Shown: positions 1 through 11,809, numbered from the stretch's first letter. The stretch is DNA of 64,000 nt from Bifidobacterium breve (GCA_945863115.1 CAMAYZ010000002.1:62001-126000), one strand, 5' to 3'. Notes: generated from the letters alone by a model not told the origin. Made by a program: numbers and translations.

Positions 1-742
1 GTGAAAACTTTTGGGCAATTTCAAAAACTTTTGCTGTTGGGATTCTTGATAAATGAATTGAGTGGCGGTCATATTCGTTAAGGCCAAGTGCCGCTGCTGC
101 AACAGTTGTTGCGGTGCCTGCTACTGCAATTAAAGTTTTGGCTTCTTTAATTGGAACTATGTAAGCCGCTTCGGCAATTGCATCATCAATATCTTGAATC
201 GCTCTCTGAACGGCTAATGGATCTTGTGGGGCCTTATTTAAGTGGCGCTCGGACATACGGACACAACCAATGTTTACAGACTTTGCATATTGAACTTCTG
301 TTGTGCCGAGAACAAATTCGGTAGATCCGCCACCGATATCAACAACAAGATATGGGGATTCGGTGTGGACTAAAGCTTTTGTGGCTCCGATAAAAGATAG
401 TTCTGCTTCTTCGGTCCCGGGAATTACTTCAGGTTCGATACCAAGAATCTCACGCACACCATCAATAAATAAATCGCGGTTGCTTGCATCTCTTGTTGCG
501 GATGTTGCACAGAAGCGAATCTTTTCGACACCTTTGCTTGCAATGATTTCAGCATATTTTCTTGTTGCAGCGAGCGTGCGTTCAATTGCTTCAGGATCAA
601 ATTTTCCAGTTGCATCAACACCTTGGCCAAGGCGAACGATTTCCATTTCACGAGTAATTTCTTGAAAGTTATCGCCAGTGATGTTGGCGATTAAAAGGCG
701 GATGGAATTTGTTCCACAATCAATTGCTGCTACGCGACTCAT
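1..742 (-). CDS. ppx: Ppx/GppA-family exopolyphosphatase (3' end truncated by window edge)
   Basis: Manual minus-strand translation from ATG at 742 gives MSRVAAIDCGTNSIRLLI..., continuing open through ...SERHLNKAPQDPLAVQRAIQDIDDAIAEA...TLIAVAGTATTVAA... to the window edge. Missing from the ORF track because no stop lies in the window. Confidence 0.9.
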   Translation of the reverse strand, partial: MSRVAAIDCGTNSIRLLIANITGDNFQEITREMEIVRLGQGVDATGKFDPEAIERTLAATRKYAEIIASKGVEKIRFCATSATRDASNRDLFIDGVREILGIEPEVIPGTEEAELSFIGATKALVHTESPYLVVDIGGGSTEFVLGTTEVQYAKSVNIGCVRMSERHLNKAPQDPLAVQRAIQDIDDAIAEAAYIVPIKEAKTLIAVAGTATTVAAAALGLNEYDRHSIHLSRIPTAKVFEIAQKFS

Positions 743-1251
743 TTGTTTTCCTCTGTAGTTGCTTCACATGGATCACTTAGCCACCATTTTGGTAGCGCAG
801 CTAAAGCTTCATCGCCAAGCGGATTTACTCCAGGACCAGCACTAAGTGAATGAGCCACGAGTGAGTGCAAACATTTAACTCGATCTGGCATACCACCTGC
901 GGTAATTCCTTTTACTTCTGGAACATCTATTCCTAATTCATTTCGCGCTGTTTGGTATTGCTCGTGTGCACTTTGATATGCGGTGGCTAAATCTTTATCT
1001 GTGCCCAGGCGTTCCTGCATTTCAGCCATCATGCCCGTTGTTTCTAGAGTTGAAATCGCACCAGTCAACCGCGGGCAGGTTGCATAATAAAAAGTTGGAA
1101 ATGGTGTGCCATCTGAAAGTCTTGGTGGTGTCGCAACAACTGCTGGTTTTCCGCAAGGACAGCGATAAGCAATTGCGTGCACATCTCTTGGTGTGCGCCC
1201 GAGTTGAACTTGGATTACATCTAGATCTTCTTGCGTTGCCTTTTCGCTCAT
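739..1251 (-). CDS. DUF501 family protein
   Basis: MSEKATQEDLDVIQVQLGRTPRDVHAIAYRCPCGKPAVVATPPRL...FPTFYYATCPRL, typical of DUF501; sits between ppx and ftsB as in many Actinobacteria. Confidence 0.9.
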   Translation of the reverse strand: MSEKATQEDLDVIQVQLGRTPRDVHAIAYRCPCGKPAVVATPPRLSDGTPFPTFYYATCPRLTGAISTLETTGMMAEMQERLGTDKDLATAYQSAHEQYQTARNELGIDVPEVKGITAGGMPDRVKCLHSLVAHSLSAGPGVNPLGDEALAALPKWWLSDPCEATTEENK

Positions 1252-1643
1252 TTATTCACATTCGTTGTTGTGATTGATGCGATTAATCGACCATACCAAG
1301 GAAGACCATTTGGAATAAGCGTTGAAATTGGAGCGGCTGGGCCATCTGCCTCTTCATCGCTTTTTGGTGCATCAAGAACTATGTATTGGCGTTCGCCAGG
1401 AAAAACGAAGTGCAATCTTTGGCGGGCTTGCGTTGCTACATATTCTGGATCGTTCCATTTAGCTAATTCTTCACGAGCTTTTTCTAACTCGTTGTTGCTG
1501 TCATTTACCTGGGCGCGCAGTGCATTAATTTGCGCGCGTTGTGCGAAGTAATGCTGAAGGGGTGGGGCAAGAGTTATGGCAAAAATAAATGCAACAGTTA
1601 CGACCGCTAACCAGCGGGCTGAAGTGTTACTTTTCTTGGCCAT
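1248..1643 (-). CDS. FtsB/DivIC-like septum formation initiator
   Basis: N-terminal TM followed by coiled coil (INALRAQVNDSNNELEKAREELAKWNDPEYVATQARQRLHFVFPGE), adjacent to eno. Confidence 0.85.
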   Translation of the reverse strand: MAKKSNTSARWLAVVTVAFIFAITLAPPLQHYFAQRAQINALRAQVNDSNNELEKAREELAKWNDPEYVATQARQRLHFVFPGERQYIVLDAPKSDEEADGPAAPISTLIPNGLPWYGRLIASITTTNVNK

Positions 1644-1654
1644 TTAGAACTTGA

Positions 1655-2941
<1,287 letters not shown>

Positions 2942-2976
2942 CTATTTTTGTGCTAATTCTAACTTGTTATTACTTG

Positions 2977-3630
2977 CTACTTTGCTTCATATTTCTTGAT
3001 TTGCTCGATGTAACCCTTGATTGCCGAGCGCAGCGCAGCTTCTGGATCGATATCTAGCGCAAGTGCCTGGTCAAGAATTCCGAGAAGCGCTTGACCTAAT
3101 TCTTTTTCAGTAGTTCCAGCCGATAATTTGAGTGGATGCTCGATTGCAATTTGATGGCCATATTTCTGAGCCCGGTAAATCAATTTAGTTGCAAGTGCCA
3201 ATGCCGGTTGCCCAAGTGGAACGCCTTCGGTTGCTGAGGTGCGTCCCTTTTCTGCTGCCTTCTGGGCTTCCCAATTCTCTAAAACTTCTGCGCTGCCCGA
3301 AACTTTAGTATCAGAGAAAACATGTGGATGCCTGCGCACTAATTTTTCAGCAACAGTTTTTGCCACATCTTCAACGCTAAATGGATCAGTTGGATGCTCT
3401 TCGGCCATTCGTGCGTGGAAAAAAACTTGAAGCAATACATCGCCAAGTTCTTCCCGCATTGCGGCGCGATCATTCTCTTCAACCGCTTCGATAAATTCGT
3501 AGGACTCTTCCAATAAATATTTCAGAAGCGATTCATGGCTCTGCTCAGCATCCCAAGGGCAGCCCCCTGGTGATCGAAGTTGATTCATTACTTCACGTAA
3601 AGCCTCAAGCTGTGAAGTTGAATCAGGCAT
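2977..3630 (-). CDS. mazG: MazG nucleoside triphosphate pyrophosphohydrolase
   Basis: LREVMNQLRSPGGCPWDAEQSHESLLKYLLEESYEFIEAVEE...EELGDVLLQVFFHA. Confidence 0.95.
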   Translation of the reverse strand: MPDSTSQLEALREVMNQLRSPGGCPWDAEQSHESLLKYLLEESYEFIEAVEENDRAAMREELGDVLLQVFFHARMAEEHPTDPFSVEDVAKTVAEKLVRRHPHVFSDTKVSGSAEVLENWEAQKAAEKGRTSATEGVPLGQPALALATKLIYRAQKYGHQIAIEHPLKLSAGTTEKELGQALLGILDQALALDIDPEAALRSAIKGYIEQIKKYEAK

Positions 3631-3635
3631 ATCGG

Positions 3636-4250
3636 TTACTTCTTAACTGTTGCGTTATCTTCAATTGGCCCGACGTTGCCGGTCGCATAATCCCAAACAC
3701 CGTAACGAGGATTGATTTCGACTTTCTGCTCCTTGGCCATTCCAATAATTAGTTTCTGAATACCGCTGCCATCAGTGCTTGTGTCGCCATTTGCTACGAG
3801 AGCTTCTCCTAATTTTTCAGCAAGAATTACAGTGCGGATGTAACGTTCAAAATCTCTTGGTGCAATCTGGGCTCCGACAAGTGAGAATGCCAGGCGGTCT
3901 TCGCCACCAATCTGCGAAATAATATCGGCACGACGTGTTGCTATTTCAGCGCCAGTTACCTTAACTTTAATTCGTTCTGCAATTTCATCAAATAAAACTG
4001 AGATGATGTGGAATCTAACTGCATTTATATTTAGCTCTTCGCCAGTAGCTAAAGTCAGCCCTGTTGTCTCGACTTTATTTCGCTCTTTAATTACTTCACT
4101 TACTGTTCCTTGCACGGTTGAAAGTGGAATCTCGGTCTTACCAACAGTTGCTGCTGAATTTGAACTTGAACATCCAGTTACTAGTAGAAGTAATCCGGCA
4201 CCAAGCACTGCAACTATCTTCTTAACGTTATTCACGAAATCCCCGTTCAA
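3636..4250 (-). CDS. SurA N-terminal-like lipoprotein
   Basis: Lipobox LLLVTGCSSS; SurA-like helical region; C-terminal NPRYGVWDYATGNVGPI; located between mazG and mfd. Confidence 0.75.
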   Translation of the reverse strand: MNGDFVNNVKKIVAVLGAGLLLLVTGCSSSNSAATVGKTEIPLSTVQGTVSEVIKERNKVETTGLTLATGEELNINAVRFHIISVLFDEIAERIKVKVTGAEIATRRADIISQIGGEDRLAFSLVGAQIAPRDFERYIRTVILAEKLGEALVANGDTSTDGSGIQKLIIGMAKEQKVEINPRYGVWDYATGNVGPIEDNATVKK

Positions 4251-4256
4251 GTATTT

Positions 4257-7200
4257 TTAATTAAGCTTCTTAACTGGTGCAACGATTGAGGTTAGAACTT
4301 CGATCGTCCAAGGCAGAGCTGAAGTATCCCCTATCTCCCCACCAGCTATCCAATTTGGGGTGCTCGTTCGCGCAACTAATACGCTTGAAGTGGCCACTTT
4401 CACGATTGAGCCAGGATAAATCCGGTTTAATCTCATGACTGCCGAATCGGGCAGAGTCAATGGGGCCAATCGCAAAAACTTACCTTGAAGAACAACTTCG
4501 GTTAAACCAAAACTTTTGGCCATGGTTCGCAGATGTGCAACTGCCATTAAATTCATCGCATCTTCGGGCAGTGGTCCGAAACGATCAATAAGTTCAGCTT
4601 GAATTGCATCTAGATCTCCAGGGTTTTGCGCATCTGCCATTCTGCGATAAATATCAAGACGCAATCTTTCGGAAGCTAAATATTCGACTGGAATGTGCGC
4701 AGTAACGGGAAGTTCAACCTTGCACTCTTTAAATTTACCTTCATCTTCACTTGTTGGAACAAATCCAGTTTTATACTCTTCAACGGCTTCTCCCACCATG
4801 CGCATATATAAGTCAAATCCGACTTCAGCAATGTGGCCAGATTGTTCGCCACCTAATAAATTACCAGCACCACGAATCTCTAAATCTTTAAGTGCAACCT
4901 GCATGCCCGAACCTAGATCGGTATTTGTAGCAATAGTTGTGAGTCGATCATGTGCAACTTCAGTGAGTGGTTTATCTGCGTTGTATAGGAAGTAGGCATA
5001 TGCACGTTCGCGGGATCGGCCAACGCGTCCTCGAAGTTGATGTAATTGTGAGAGACCAAAAGTATCGGCGCGATCAACAATTAAAGTATTTGCATTTGGA
5101 ATATCAATTCCGCTTTCAATAATTGTTGTGCAAACCAAGATATCGAAATCACGTTCCCAGAATCCTAAAATTGCATCTTCTAATTCCCGCTCGCCCATCT
5201 GGCCATGAGCAACTCGAATCCGAGCTTCTGGAACTAATTTTCTAAGACGTTCGATAACGCCATCAATACTTTCGACTCGATTATGAATATAGAAAATTTG
5301 ACCATCACGCAATAGTTCACGGTGAATTGCAGCGGTAACTTGCTTGTCATCATATGGACCAACATATGTAAGAACTGGATGACGTTCTTCAGGCGGCGTA
5401 GTTATGTTCGACATTTCACGGATCCCGGTAATTGCCATTTCGAGTGTTCTTGGAATCGGAGTCGCAGACATCGAAAGCACATCAACGTTGGTGCGGGTCT
5501 TCTTTAACTCTTCTTTATGTTCAACACCAAAACGTTGCTCTTCATCAACAATTACAAGCCCTAAATCTCGGAACTCAACATCTTTCGAAAGCAAGCGGTG
5601 GGTTCCGATAACTACATCGATTGAACCAGTTTTAATTCCCTCAAGAATTTCTCTTCCCTCTTTAGGCGTATTGAATCGAGATAACCCAGCAACTTTTACT
5701 GGAAAACCGGTGTATCGATTATTGAATGTTGTTAGGTGTTGTTGAACTAAGAGCGTTGTTGGAACCAATACTGCAACTTGTTTTCCATCTTGAACTGCTT
5801 TAAATGCTGCGCGAATTGCAATTTCAGTTTTCCCATAACCAACATCGCCACAAACAATGCGATCCATCGGATGTGATTTTTCCATGTCAGCTTTAACTTC
5901 TTCAATTGTTGCAAGTTGATCTGTAGTTTCAACATAAGAGAACGCTGATTCAAGTTCGCCCTGCCAAGCAGTGTCCGGTGAGAATGCATATCCCGGCGCG
6001 CTCATTCGTGCGGCATAGAGTTGAATCAATTCAGCTGCGATCTGTTTAACTGCCTTACGAGCGCGACGCTTTGTGTTCTGCCAATCCGAACCACCGATGC
6101 GATTTACTGATGGGGCTTCACCACCCACATATCTAGTTATCTGCTCGAGAGTATCGGTTGGGACAAATAATCTATCTGCCGGTTGGCCACGTTTAGATGC
6201 AGCGTATTCAATTACTAAATATTCGCGAGATACACCGGCAACAGTTCGGTTTACTAACTCTAGATATTTTCCAACTCCGTGTTGCTCGTGCACAACGTAA
6301 TCGCCTGGACGCAATTCAATCGGATCAATTGCCTTCTTCCGCCTTGACGGCATTCGAGCCTGATCTTTACTTGATGTGCGCTGCCCAGAAATATCTTTCT
6401 CGGTTATCAGAGCAAACTTAATGCTGTGATTTATAAATCCATGTTCAATTGAACTTGTAACTACTTGAACAGCTTCCAATTCAGATTCTCGGAAGAGGGC
6501 TTGATAGCGCTCGAGAATTCCGACTCCACTTGCACTGAAAATTATTTGATAGCCGTCGGCTAACCAATTTGTAATATCTGCGATGGCACTTTCTAACTTC
6601 CCACCATAGATAGGAATCGCTAAATATTGCGCAAATGCACCTGCATCGGCTAAATCATCAGGATTTTGAGTGTAAGGATTTAGCGACCACAAACTTAAAT
6701 CAGCTTCGGTTATTTTCTCTAGCACTTCATCAAATGTGGAATATCCGCCGCTTGTAATTACTCCAGTTAAATCAATTGGTGCATTGGTTCCAAATGCCGC
6801 GTTGGACCAAGACGCTTCGAGAAATTCTTGATTAGTGGCTACTAAATCTGCAGCACGAGATTTGATTCGGGGTTGATCAATAATCACAACTTGGAAATTG
6901 TCTGGCAAGAATTCAATTAGATTTTTAAAACTAGGCTTTAGTAGCGCAGCGATAGATTCCATACCTTCAACACAAATGCCTTCACTTATCTTGCCTGCCA
7001 TTTCAGTAAGTTGTGGAAATTCTGCTGAAAGATAACGTGCTTTTTCTTTTACATCTTCAGAGATCAATAGTTCTCGTCCTGGATAAATAATCACTTCACT
7101 TTTTATAGCTGCATACGTCCGTTGATCAGAAACTTGAAAATACTGAATATCTTCGATTGCATCGCCAAAGAAATCTAAGCGGATTGGATGTTCGTGATCT

Positions 7201-7718
7201 GACGGAAATAAATCTAAAATTCCACCTCGAACTGCAAAGTCGCCGCGCTTTTCCACGAGGTCGGTTCTTGTAAAGCCAAAGTAAGAAAGTCTTTCAATAA
7301 GTTTGGCCATCGATACTTCTTTGTTCAGAGCTAAAGTGATTAGTTCTTCATCTAAAATGTCGCTAACGATTGGCTGCAGTGCGCCACGAATTGAAGTGAT
7401 AACAACTTTAGGTGGTTTAGAAGAATTAATTTGGTGCAAACCTTTTATTCGCGTTGTTACGGTGTCACTTTTTGGACTTAATCGCTCATGCGGAAGAGTT
7501 TCCCAAGCTGGAAAATCAATTACGTAATCACCGATTAGCGAACGAATTTCATCGCTAAGTTCATCTGCGATTCGAGTTGAAGGTGCAATAACTAGGAGCG
7601 GTGCATTTGTGCTCAAGTTTGCAAGCACATAAGAACGTAGCGAATTTATGCAGACGAGTTCACCACCAGCGAGAGGTGTGTTTATTGGCAGATCTGGAAA
7701 AGTAGATAGAAGTGTCAA
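4257..7718 (-). CDS. mfd: Transcription-repair coupling factor
   Basis: 1153 aa; RPGDYVVHEQHGVGKYLELV, CGDVGYGKTEIAIRAAFKAV, IVDEEQRFGVEHKE, LHQLRGRVGRS. Confidence 0.98.
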   Translation of the reverse strand: MTLLSTFPDLPINTPLAGGELVCINSLRSYVLANLSTNAPLLVIAPSTRIADELSDEIRSLIGDYVIDFPAWETLPHERLSPKSDTVTTRIKGLHQINSSKPPKVVITSIRGALQPIVSDILDEELITLALNKEVSMAKLIERLSYFGFTRTDLVEKRGDFAVRGGILDLFPSDHEHPIRLDFFGDAIEDIQYFQVSDQRTYAAIKSEVIIYPGRELLISEDVKEKARYLSAEFPQLTEMAGKISEGICVEGMESIAALLKPSFKNLIEFLPDNFQVVIIDQPRIKSRAADLVATNQEFLEASWSNAAFGTNAPIDLTGVITSGGYSTFDEVLEKITEADLSLWSLNPYTQNPDDLADAGAFAQYLAIPIYGGKLESAIADITNWLADGYQIIFSASGVGILERYQALFRESELEAVQVVTSSIEHGFINHSIKFALITEKDISGQRTSSKDQARMPSRRKKAIDPIELRPGDYVVHEQHGVGKYLELVNRTVAGVSREYLVIEYAASKRGQPADRLFVPTDTLEQITRYVGGEAPSVNRIGGSDWQNTKRRARKAVKQIAAELIQLYAARMSAPGYAFSPDTAWQGELESAFSYVETTDQLATIEEVKADMEKSHPMDRIVCGDVGYGKTEIAIRAAFKAVQDGKQVAVLVPTTLLVQQHLTTFNNRYTGFPVKVAGLSRFNTPKEGREILEGIKTGSIDVVIGTHRLLSKDVEFRDLGLVIVDEEQRFGVEHKEELKKTRTNVDVLSMSATPIPRTLEMAITGIREMSNITTPPEERHPVLTYVGPYDDKQVTAAIHRELLRDGQIFYIHNRVESIDGVIERLRKLVPEARIRVAHGQMGERELEDAILGFWERDFDILVCTTIIESGIDIPNANTLIVDRADTFGLSQLHQLRGRVGRSRERAYAYFLYNADKPLTEVAHDRLTTIATNTDLGSGMQVALKDLEIRGAGNLLGGEQSGHIAEVGFDLYMRMVGEAVEEYKTGFVPTSEDEGKFKECKVELPVTAHIPVEYLASERLRLDIYRRMADAQNPGDLDAIQAELIDRFGPLPEDAMNLMAVAHLRTMAKSFGLTEVVLQGKFLRLAPLTLPDSAVMRLNRIYPGSIVKVATSSVLVARTSTPNWIAGGEIGDTSALPWTIEVLTSIVAPVKKLN

Positions 7719-7841
7719 TTAATCTCCTCCCAGAACAACGCCAAAAGCCCCACATCCAATCTGGATGGGGGTGAATGGGGAAATTGTATTCAATGAATTA
7801 ATTCGTTTCGACCAGGCCGCAATACCTGTAATGATTAGCCA

Positions 7842-10460
7842 GTGAGCGAGCAGACAACACAATTTCAGGCAGATGATGCCGGGCTTCGTGCTGATGTTCG
7901 CCGATTAACTGAATTATTAGGTGAATCGCTGGTTCGCCAAGAGGGCTCACAGCTAGTCGATTTAGTTGAGAAGGTTCGCAAGGCTGTTCGCGAAGGTGGC
8001 GGCGAAGAAATCTTGGAAAATATTTCGGTTGATGAGAGCGTGCAACTGGTTCGGGCATTTAGTAACTATTTCAATTTAGCAAACGTTGCAGAACAAGTGC
8101 ACAGAGCACGGGTTCTTGCAGATGAACGCAATAGCGGTGGTTCTTGGTTAACCAGAGCCGTTGATCGCATAATTGCAGTTCAAGCCGATACTAAAGAATT
8201 TACGAATAAAGATATTCAAGGCTGGATTGATAATTTCTCAGTCCGTCCAGTATTTACTGCGCATCCAACTGAAGCTGCCCGCCGTTCAGTATTGAGCAAG
8301 ATGAATTCAATTGCAGAACTGTTAGATCAGCCGGCAAGTGCAAGACGTGATCGCAGACTTTCTGAAACTATAGATCTGCTCTGGGAAACTGATGAACTTA
8401 GATTGGGACGTCCAGAACCGCTAGATGAAGCGACGAATGCACTTTATTATCTTGATGATTTATTTAGATTAACGATTCCTGAAGTATTAGATGATTTTGC
8501 TCATGAGCTAAAGCGTCTTGGTGTAACAGTTTCGCCAACCTCTCGCCCGCTAAGTTTTGGAACTTGGATTGGTGGCGATCGTGATGGAAACCCAAACATC
8601 ACGGCAAGTGTTACAACCGCGGCAATTACACTTCAAACCGGTCACTTTATTCGTGCGCTATCTGCATCACTTGATCAACTTCGCCAGGCACTTTCGGTAT
8701 CGACTCGGATTTCTGGAACAACTCCTGATTTAGATGCATCGGTTGCAAAAGATCTTGAATTACTACCAGAGATTGAAGAGCGCTTTCGTAGATTAAATAT
8801 TGAAGAGCCATATCGCTTGAAAGCAACTGCGATTCGTCATCGTTTGATTCTGACTCAACGCCGACATGCAGTTGGTGGCCCGCATGTTGCAGGGCGAGAT
8901 TATGAGAGCACTGCGCAATTATTGGCTGACTTAAACCTGATGCGCGATTCACTCCTGTCACATCGCGGAGAATTAATTGCGACTGGTTTACTTGAGCGAA
9001 TAATTCGCACGGTATCTAGTTTTGGTTTGACCCACGCAACAATGGATATTCGCGAACATTCTGATGCCCATCACCACGCACTTGCTCAAATAGAGAGTGT
9101 GGGACTGGAGAATTTACAGAACTTAGATGAAGCTGCCCGAAAAACGGTAGATACCTTCATCGCGATTCGGGATCTGATTGCAAAATTTGGTCCAGAGGTA
9201 ATTGAGACTTACATAATCTCTATGACCAAATCCCATAAGGATGTTTTAGCAGCTGTTGAACTATCACGAATTACTGGTCTCTTTGGCAAAGTTGGTTTTG
9301 CTCCACTTCTGGAAACTGTTGCTGAACTGCAAGCTGCTGACGTAATTTTAGATAATTTGTTAAGCGATAAGAGTTATCGTGAACTCGTTACCATGCGCGC
9401 AAATGTGCAAGAAGTAATGCTTGGATATTCAGATTCAAATAAAGATGCCGGTATTGCAACTTCACAATGGGAGATCCATAAAGCCCAACGAAAGTTGCGC
9501 GACGTTGCAATTAAGCATGGCGTAACACTTCGGTTATTCCATGGTCGTGGTGGATCAGTCGGTCGCGGTGGTGGCCCAACTTATGATGCGTTAATTGCAT
9601 TGCCGTGGGGATCTATCGATGGCCAGATAAAGATGACGGAGCAAGGCGAAGTTATAAGTGACAAGTATGCGCTTCCTTCATTGGCCCGCGAAAACGTTGA
9701 ACTTGCACTTGCCGCAGCTTTGGAGGCAACTGTTTTGAATCGTGGACCACGACAGAGTCCGCAAGCTCTTGCAAACTGGGGTTCCTGCATGGATGTAGTC
9801 AGTGAGAGTGCATTTAAAACTTATCGAAAGTTAATTGATCACCCAGAATTGCCAGCTTATTTTTACGCATCAACTCCGGTGGAACAACTTGGCGAAATGT
9901 TCTTAGGTTCAAGACCTTCACGCAGACCTGATGCGGCAAGTGGTTTATCTTCGCTGCGTGCGATTCCTTGGGTTTTTGGTTGGACGCAATCACGACAGAT
10001 TGTTCCTGGTTGGTTTGGAGTTGGCTCTGGATTAAAGGCTGCACGTGAAAGCGGTAAGTCAGAAGTGCTTGCAGAGATGTTAAAAGATTGGCACTTCTTC
10101 CGGACATTCATTAGCAATGTCGAAATGACGCTCGCTAAAACAGATTTAGTGATGGCCCGCAAATATGTTAAAACTTTAGTTGATCCATCTCTGCATCATT
10201 TCTTAGACACTATCGAAGCTGAATTTGAATTAACAAAGGCTGAAATACTTCTTTTAACTGCCAAGCAAGATTTACTTGGCGATCAACCAATTCTTGCTCG
10301 CACGCTGCAAGTTCGCGATGCTTATTTGGCGCCGCTGCACCTGCTGCAAATTACCTTGCTCCATAAAGTTCGAGGCGATGAGAACATTGATCCACTAATT
10401 CGTAGGGCGCTGCTTTTAACAATAAACGGTGTTGCTGCCGGCTTACGTAATACTGGCTGA
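7842..10460 (+). CDS. ppc: Phosphoenolpyruvate carboxylase
   Basis: 872 aa; VFTAHPTEAARRS, GTWIGGDRDGNPNITA, LGYSDSNKDAGI, LFHGRGGSVGRGGGPTYDA; GTG start. Confidence 0.97.
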   Translation: MSEQTTQFQADDAGLRADVRRLTELLGESLVRQEGSQLVDLVEKVRKAVREGGGEEILENISVDESVQLVRAFSNYFNLANVAEQVHRARVLADERNSGGSWLTRAVDRIIAVQADTKEFTNKDIQGWIDNFSVRPVFTAHPTEAARRSVLSKMNSIAELLDQPASARRDRRLSETIDLLWETDELRLGRPEPLDEATNALYYLDDLFRLTIPEVLDDFAHELKRLGVTVSPTSRPLSFGTWIGGDRDGNPNITASVTTAAITLQTGHFIRALSASLDQLRQALSVSTRISGTTPDLDASVAKDLELLPEIEERFRRLNIEEPYRLKATAIRHRLILTQRRHAVGGPHVAGRDYESTAQLLADLNLMRDSLLSHRGELIATGLLERIIRTVSSFGLTHATMDIREHSDAHHHALAQIESVGLENLQNLDEAARKTVDTFIAIRDLIAKFGPEVIETYIISMTKSHKDVLAAVELSRITGLFGKVGFAPLLETVAELQAADVILDNLLSDKSYRELVTMRANVQEVMLGYSDSNKDAGIATSQWEIHKAQRKLRDVAIKHGVTLRLFHGRGGSVGRGGGPTYDALIALPWGSIDGQIKMTEQGEVISDKYALPSLARENVELALAAALEATVLNRGPRQSPQALANWGSCMDVVSESAFKTYRKLIDHPELPAYFYASTPVEQLGEMFLGSRPSRRPDAASGLSSLRAIPWVFGWTQSRQIVPGWFGVGSGLKAARESGKSEVLAEMLKDWHFFRTFISNVEMTLAKTDLVMARKYVKTLVDPSLHHFLDTIEAEFELTKAEILLLTAKQDLLGDQPILARTLQVRDAYLAPLHLLQITLLHKVRGDENIDPLIRRALLLTINGVAAGLRNTG

Positions 10461-10461
10461 T

Positions 10462-11028
10462 TTACTTATTAAATTCCTGCTGGGCGTAGTCCAAACCTTT
10501 TTCAATTAACCGCTCAATAGCTAGCGCGCCCCGAGCAATAAAATCACCAAGCTCTTTCTTCTCTGGCTGACTAAATGGTTTCAACACATAATCCGCTGGA
10601 TCAATAGGTGCCTGGGGTCTTCCAATACCCATTCGAAGTCGGAAGTAATCTGGAGATGCAAAGTTAGTGGTTAGAGACTTCAAACCATTGTGGCCATTAT
10701 CGCCGCCACCTTGTTTGATCCGAATTGTGTTGAAATCAATATCTAATTCATCATGAATAACAATTAAATTCGCTGGCGAAACTTTATAAAAATCAGCAAG
10801 TGCTTTAGTAGGAACGCCACTCTCATTCATGTAACCAAGAGTTTTTGCTAAGACAACTGCTTTTCCAGCAACTCGAATATCTGCAATCTGGGTCTTAGAT
10901 TTATGATTTGAAAATTTAACGTCAGAGGCCAGATAGTCGATAACCATCTGGCCTATGTTGTGACGAGTAGATCCATATTGATCGCCCGGATTTCCTAGTC
11001 CGAGAACTAACCAGCGATCGCTATTCAT
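10462..11028 (-). CDS. pth: Peptidyl-tRNA hydrolase
   Basis: WLVLGLGNPGDQYGSTRHNIGQMVID...VIHDELDIDFNTIRIKQGGGDNGHNGLKS. Confidence 0.97.
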   Translation of the reverse strand: MNSDRWLVLGLGNPGDQYGSTRHNIGQMVIDYLASDVKFSNHKSKTQIADIRVAGKAVVLAKTLGYMNESGVPTKALADFYKVSPANLIVIHDELDIDFNTIRIKQGGGDNGHNGLKSLTTNFASPDYFRLRMGIGRPQAPIDPADYVLKPFSQPEKKELGDFIARGALAIERLIEKGLDYAQQEFNK

Positions 11029-11044
11029 GCGTTGGTTTTGCTAA

Positions 11045-11665
11045 TTACTCTTTTGCGGCTTCAGCAGCAGGTGCAGCAGCACCATCTGCAGGTGCAGCAG
11101 CTTCAGCAACCGGAACTTCTTCAACAATTGTTGAACGTTCTGAAAGGTGAATAACTGGCATGTTTGGCTCTGAAATAAGTGTTACACCAGCAGGTAGAAC
11201 AACATCTGATGCGTAACGTGATTGGCCAGCCATCAGGCCATCCATATTCAATTCTAGGAATTGTGGAATAGATGTTGCTTCAGCTTCAACTTCAACTGTG
11301 TTATGCATGTGCTCAAGAATTCCATCAACATCGTGCTTACCTGTTGTGTGAACTGGAACTTCAACTTTAACGCGTTCGCCGCGACGAACGATAACTAAGT
11401 CGATGTGAGCAAGAATGCCAGTTAGCGGATTACGAGTAACAGACTTTGGAAGTGTTAGCTCGGTCTTTCCATCAAATGTCACATCAAGAAGAACGTTTGC
11501 ACTCTTAAGTGCTGCGCCAAGTTCGCGAAGTGGAAGTGCAACATGTTGTGGAGTTTCACCATGACCGTAAATTACGGCTGGAACATTTCCAGCACGACGA
11601 TCGCGACGTGATGCGCCTTTACCGAATTCGGTGCGCTTTGTTGCATTAATTGAAATCTCAGCCAT
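11045..11665 (-). CDS. rplY: 50S ribosomal protein L25/CTC
   Basis: MAEISINATKRTEFGKGASRRDRRAGNVPAVIYGHGETPQHVALPLREL plus CTC-type C-terminal extension with Ala-rich tail. Confidence 0.95.
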   Translation of the reverse strand: MAEISINATKRTEFGKGASRRDRRAGNVPAVIYGHGETPQHVALPLRELGAALKSANVLLDVTFDGKTELTLPKSVTRNPLTGILAHIDLVIVRRGERVKVEVPVHTTGKHDVDGILEHMHNTVEVEAEATSIPQFLELNMDGLMAGQSRYASDVVLPAGVTLISEPNMPVIHLSERSTIVEEVPVAEAAAPADGAAAPAAEAAKE

Positions 11666-11809
11666 TTGCTTCTCTCTCTATTTAAATCGTCTATGTAGCA
11701 ACGTCCGAGGAGAGCCAAGCCGTCGATTACGGATTTTTAAATCCCTCGCCGGAACGAGTGGCTAGGTTATCTAATCTCTTCTGAAATGTGAAATCGTTAT
11801 TTGTAGCGC

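Noticed and set aside
303-665. ORFs 303..665 (+) and 424..651 (-)
   Set aside because: Shadow frames over the truncated ppx gene on the minus strand (1-742), which has clear Ppx/GppA motifs.
4003-6421. Several plus-strand ORFs of 60-115 aa opposite the SurA-like gene and mfd
   Set aside because: Antisense shadow ORFs of well-supported genes, with low-complexity or Ser/Arg-rich translations and no recognisable domains.
7798-8058. 86-aa minus-strand ORF overlapping the ppc start
   Set aside because: Antisense to the conserved ppc N-terminus; no supporting domain or gene-order evidence.
11666-11809. Possible ribosomal-protein leader or terminator between prs and rplY
   Set aside because: Only short, weak hairpins by eye (e.g. 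CTCG-N6-CGAG) with no clear T-tract; not enough to claim a structured leader.
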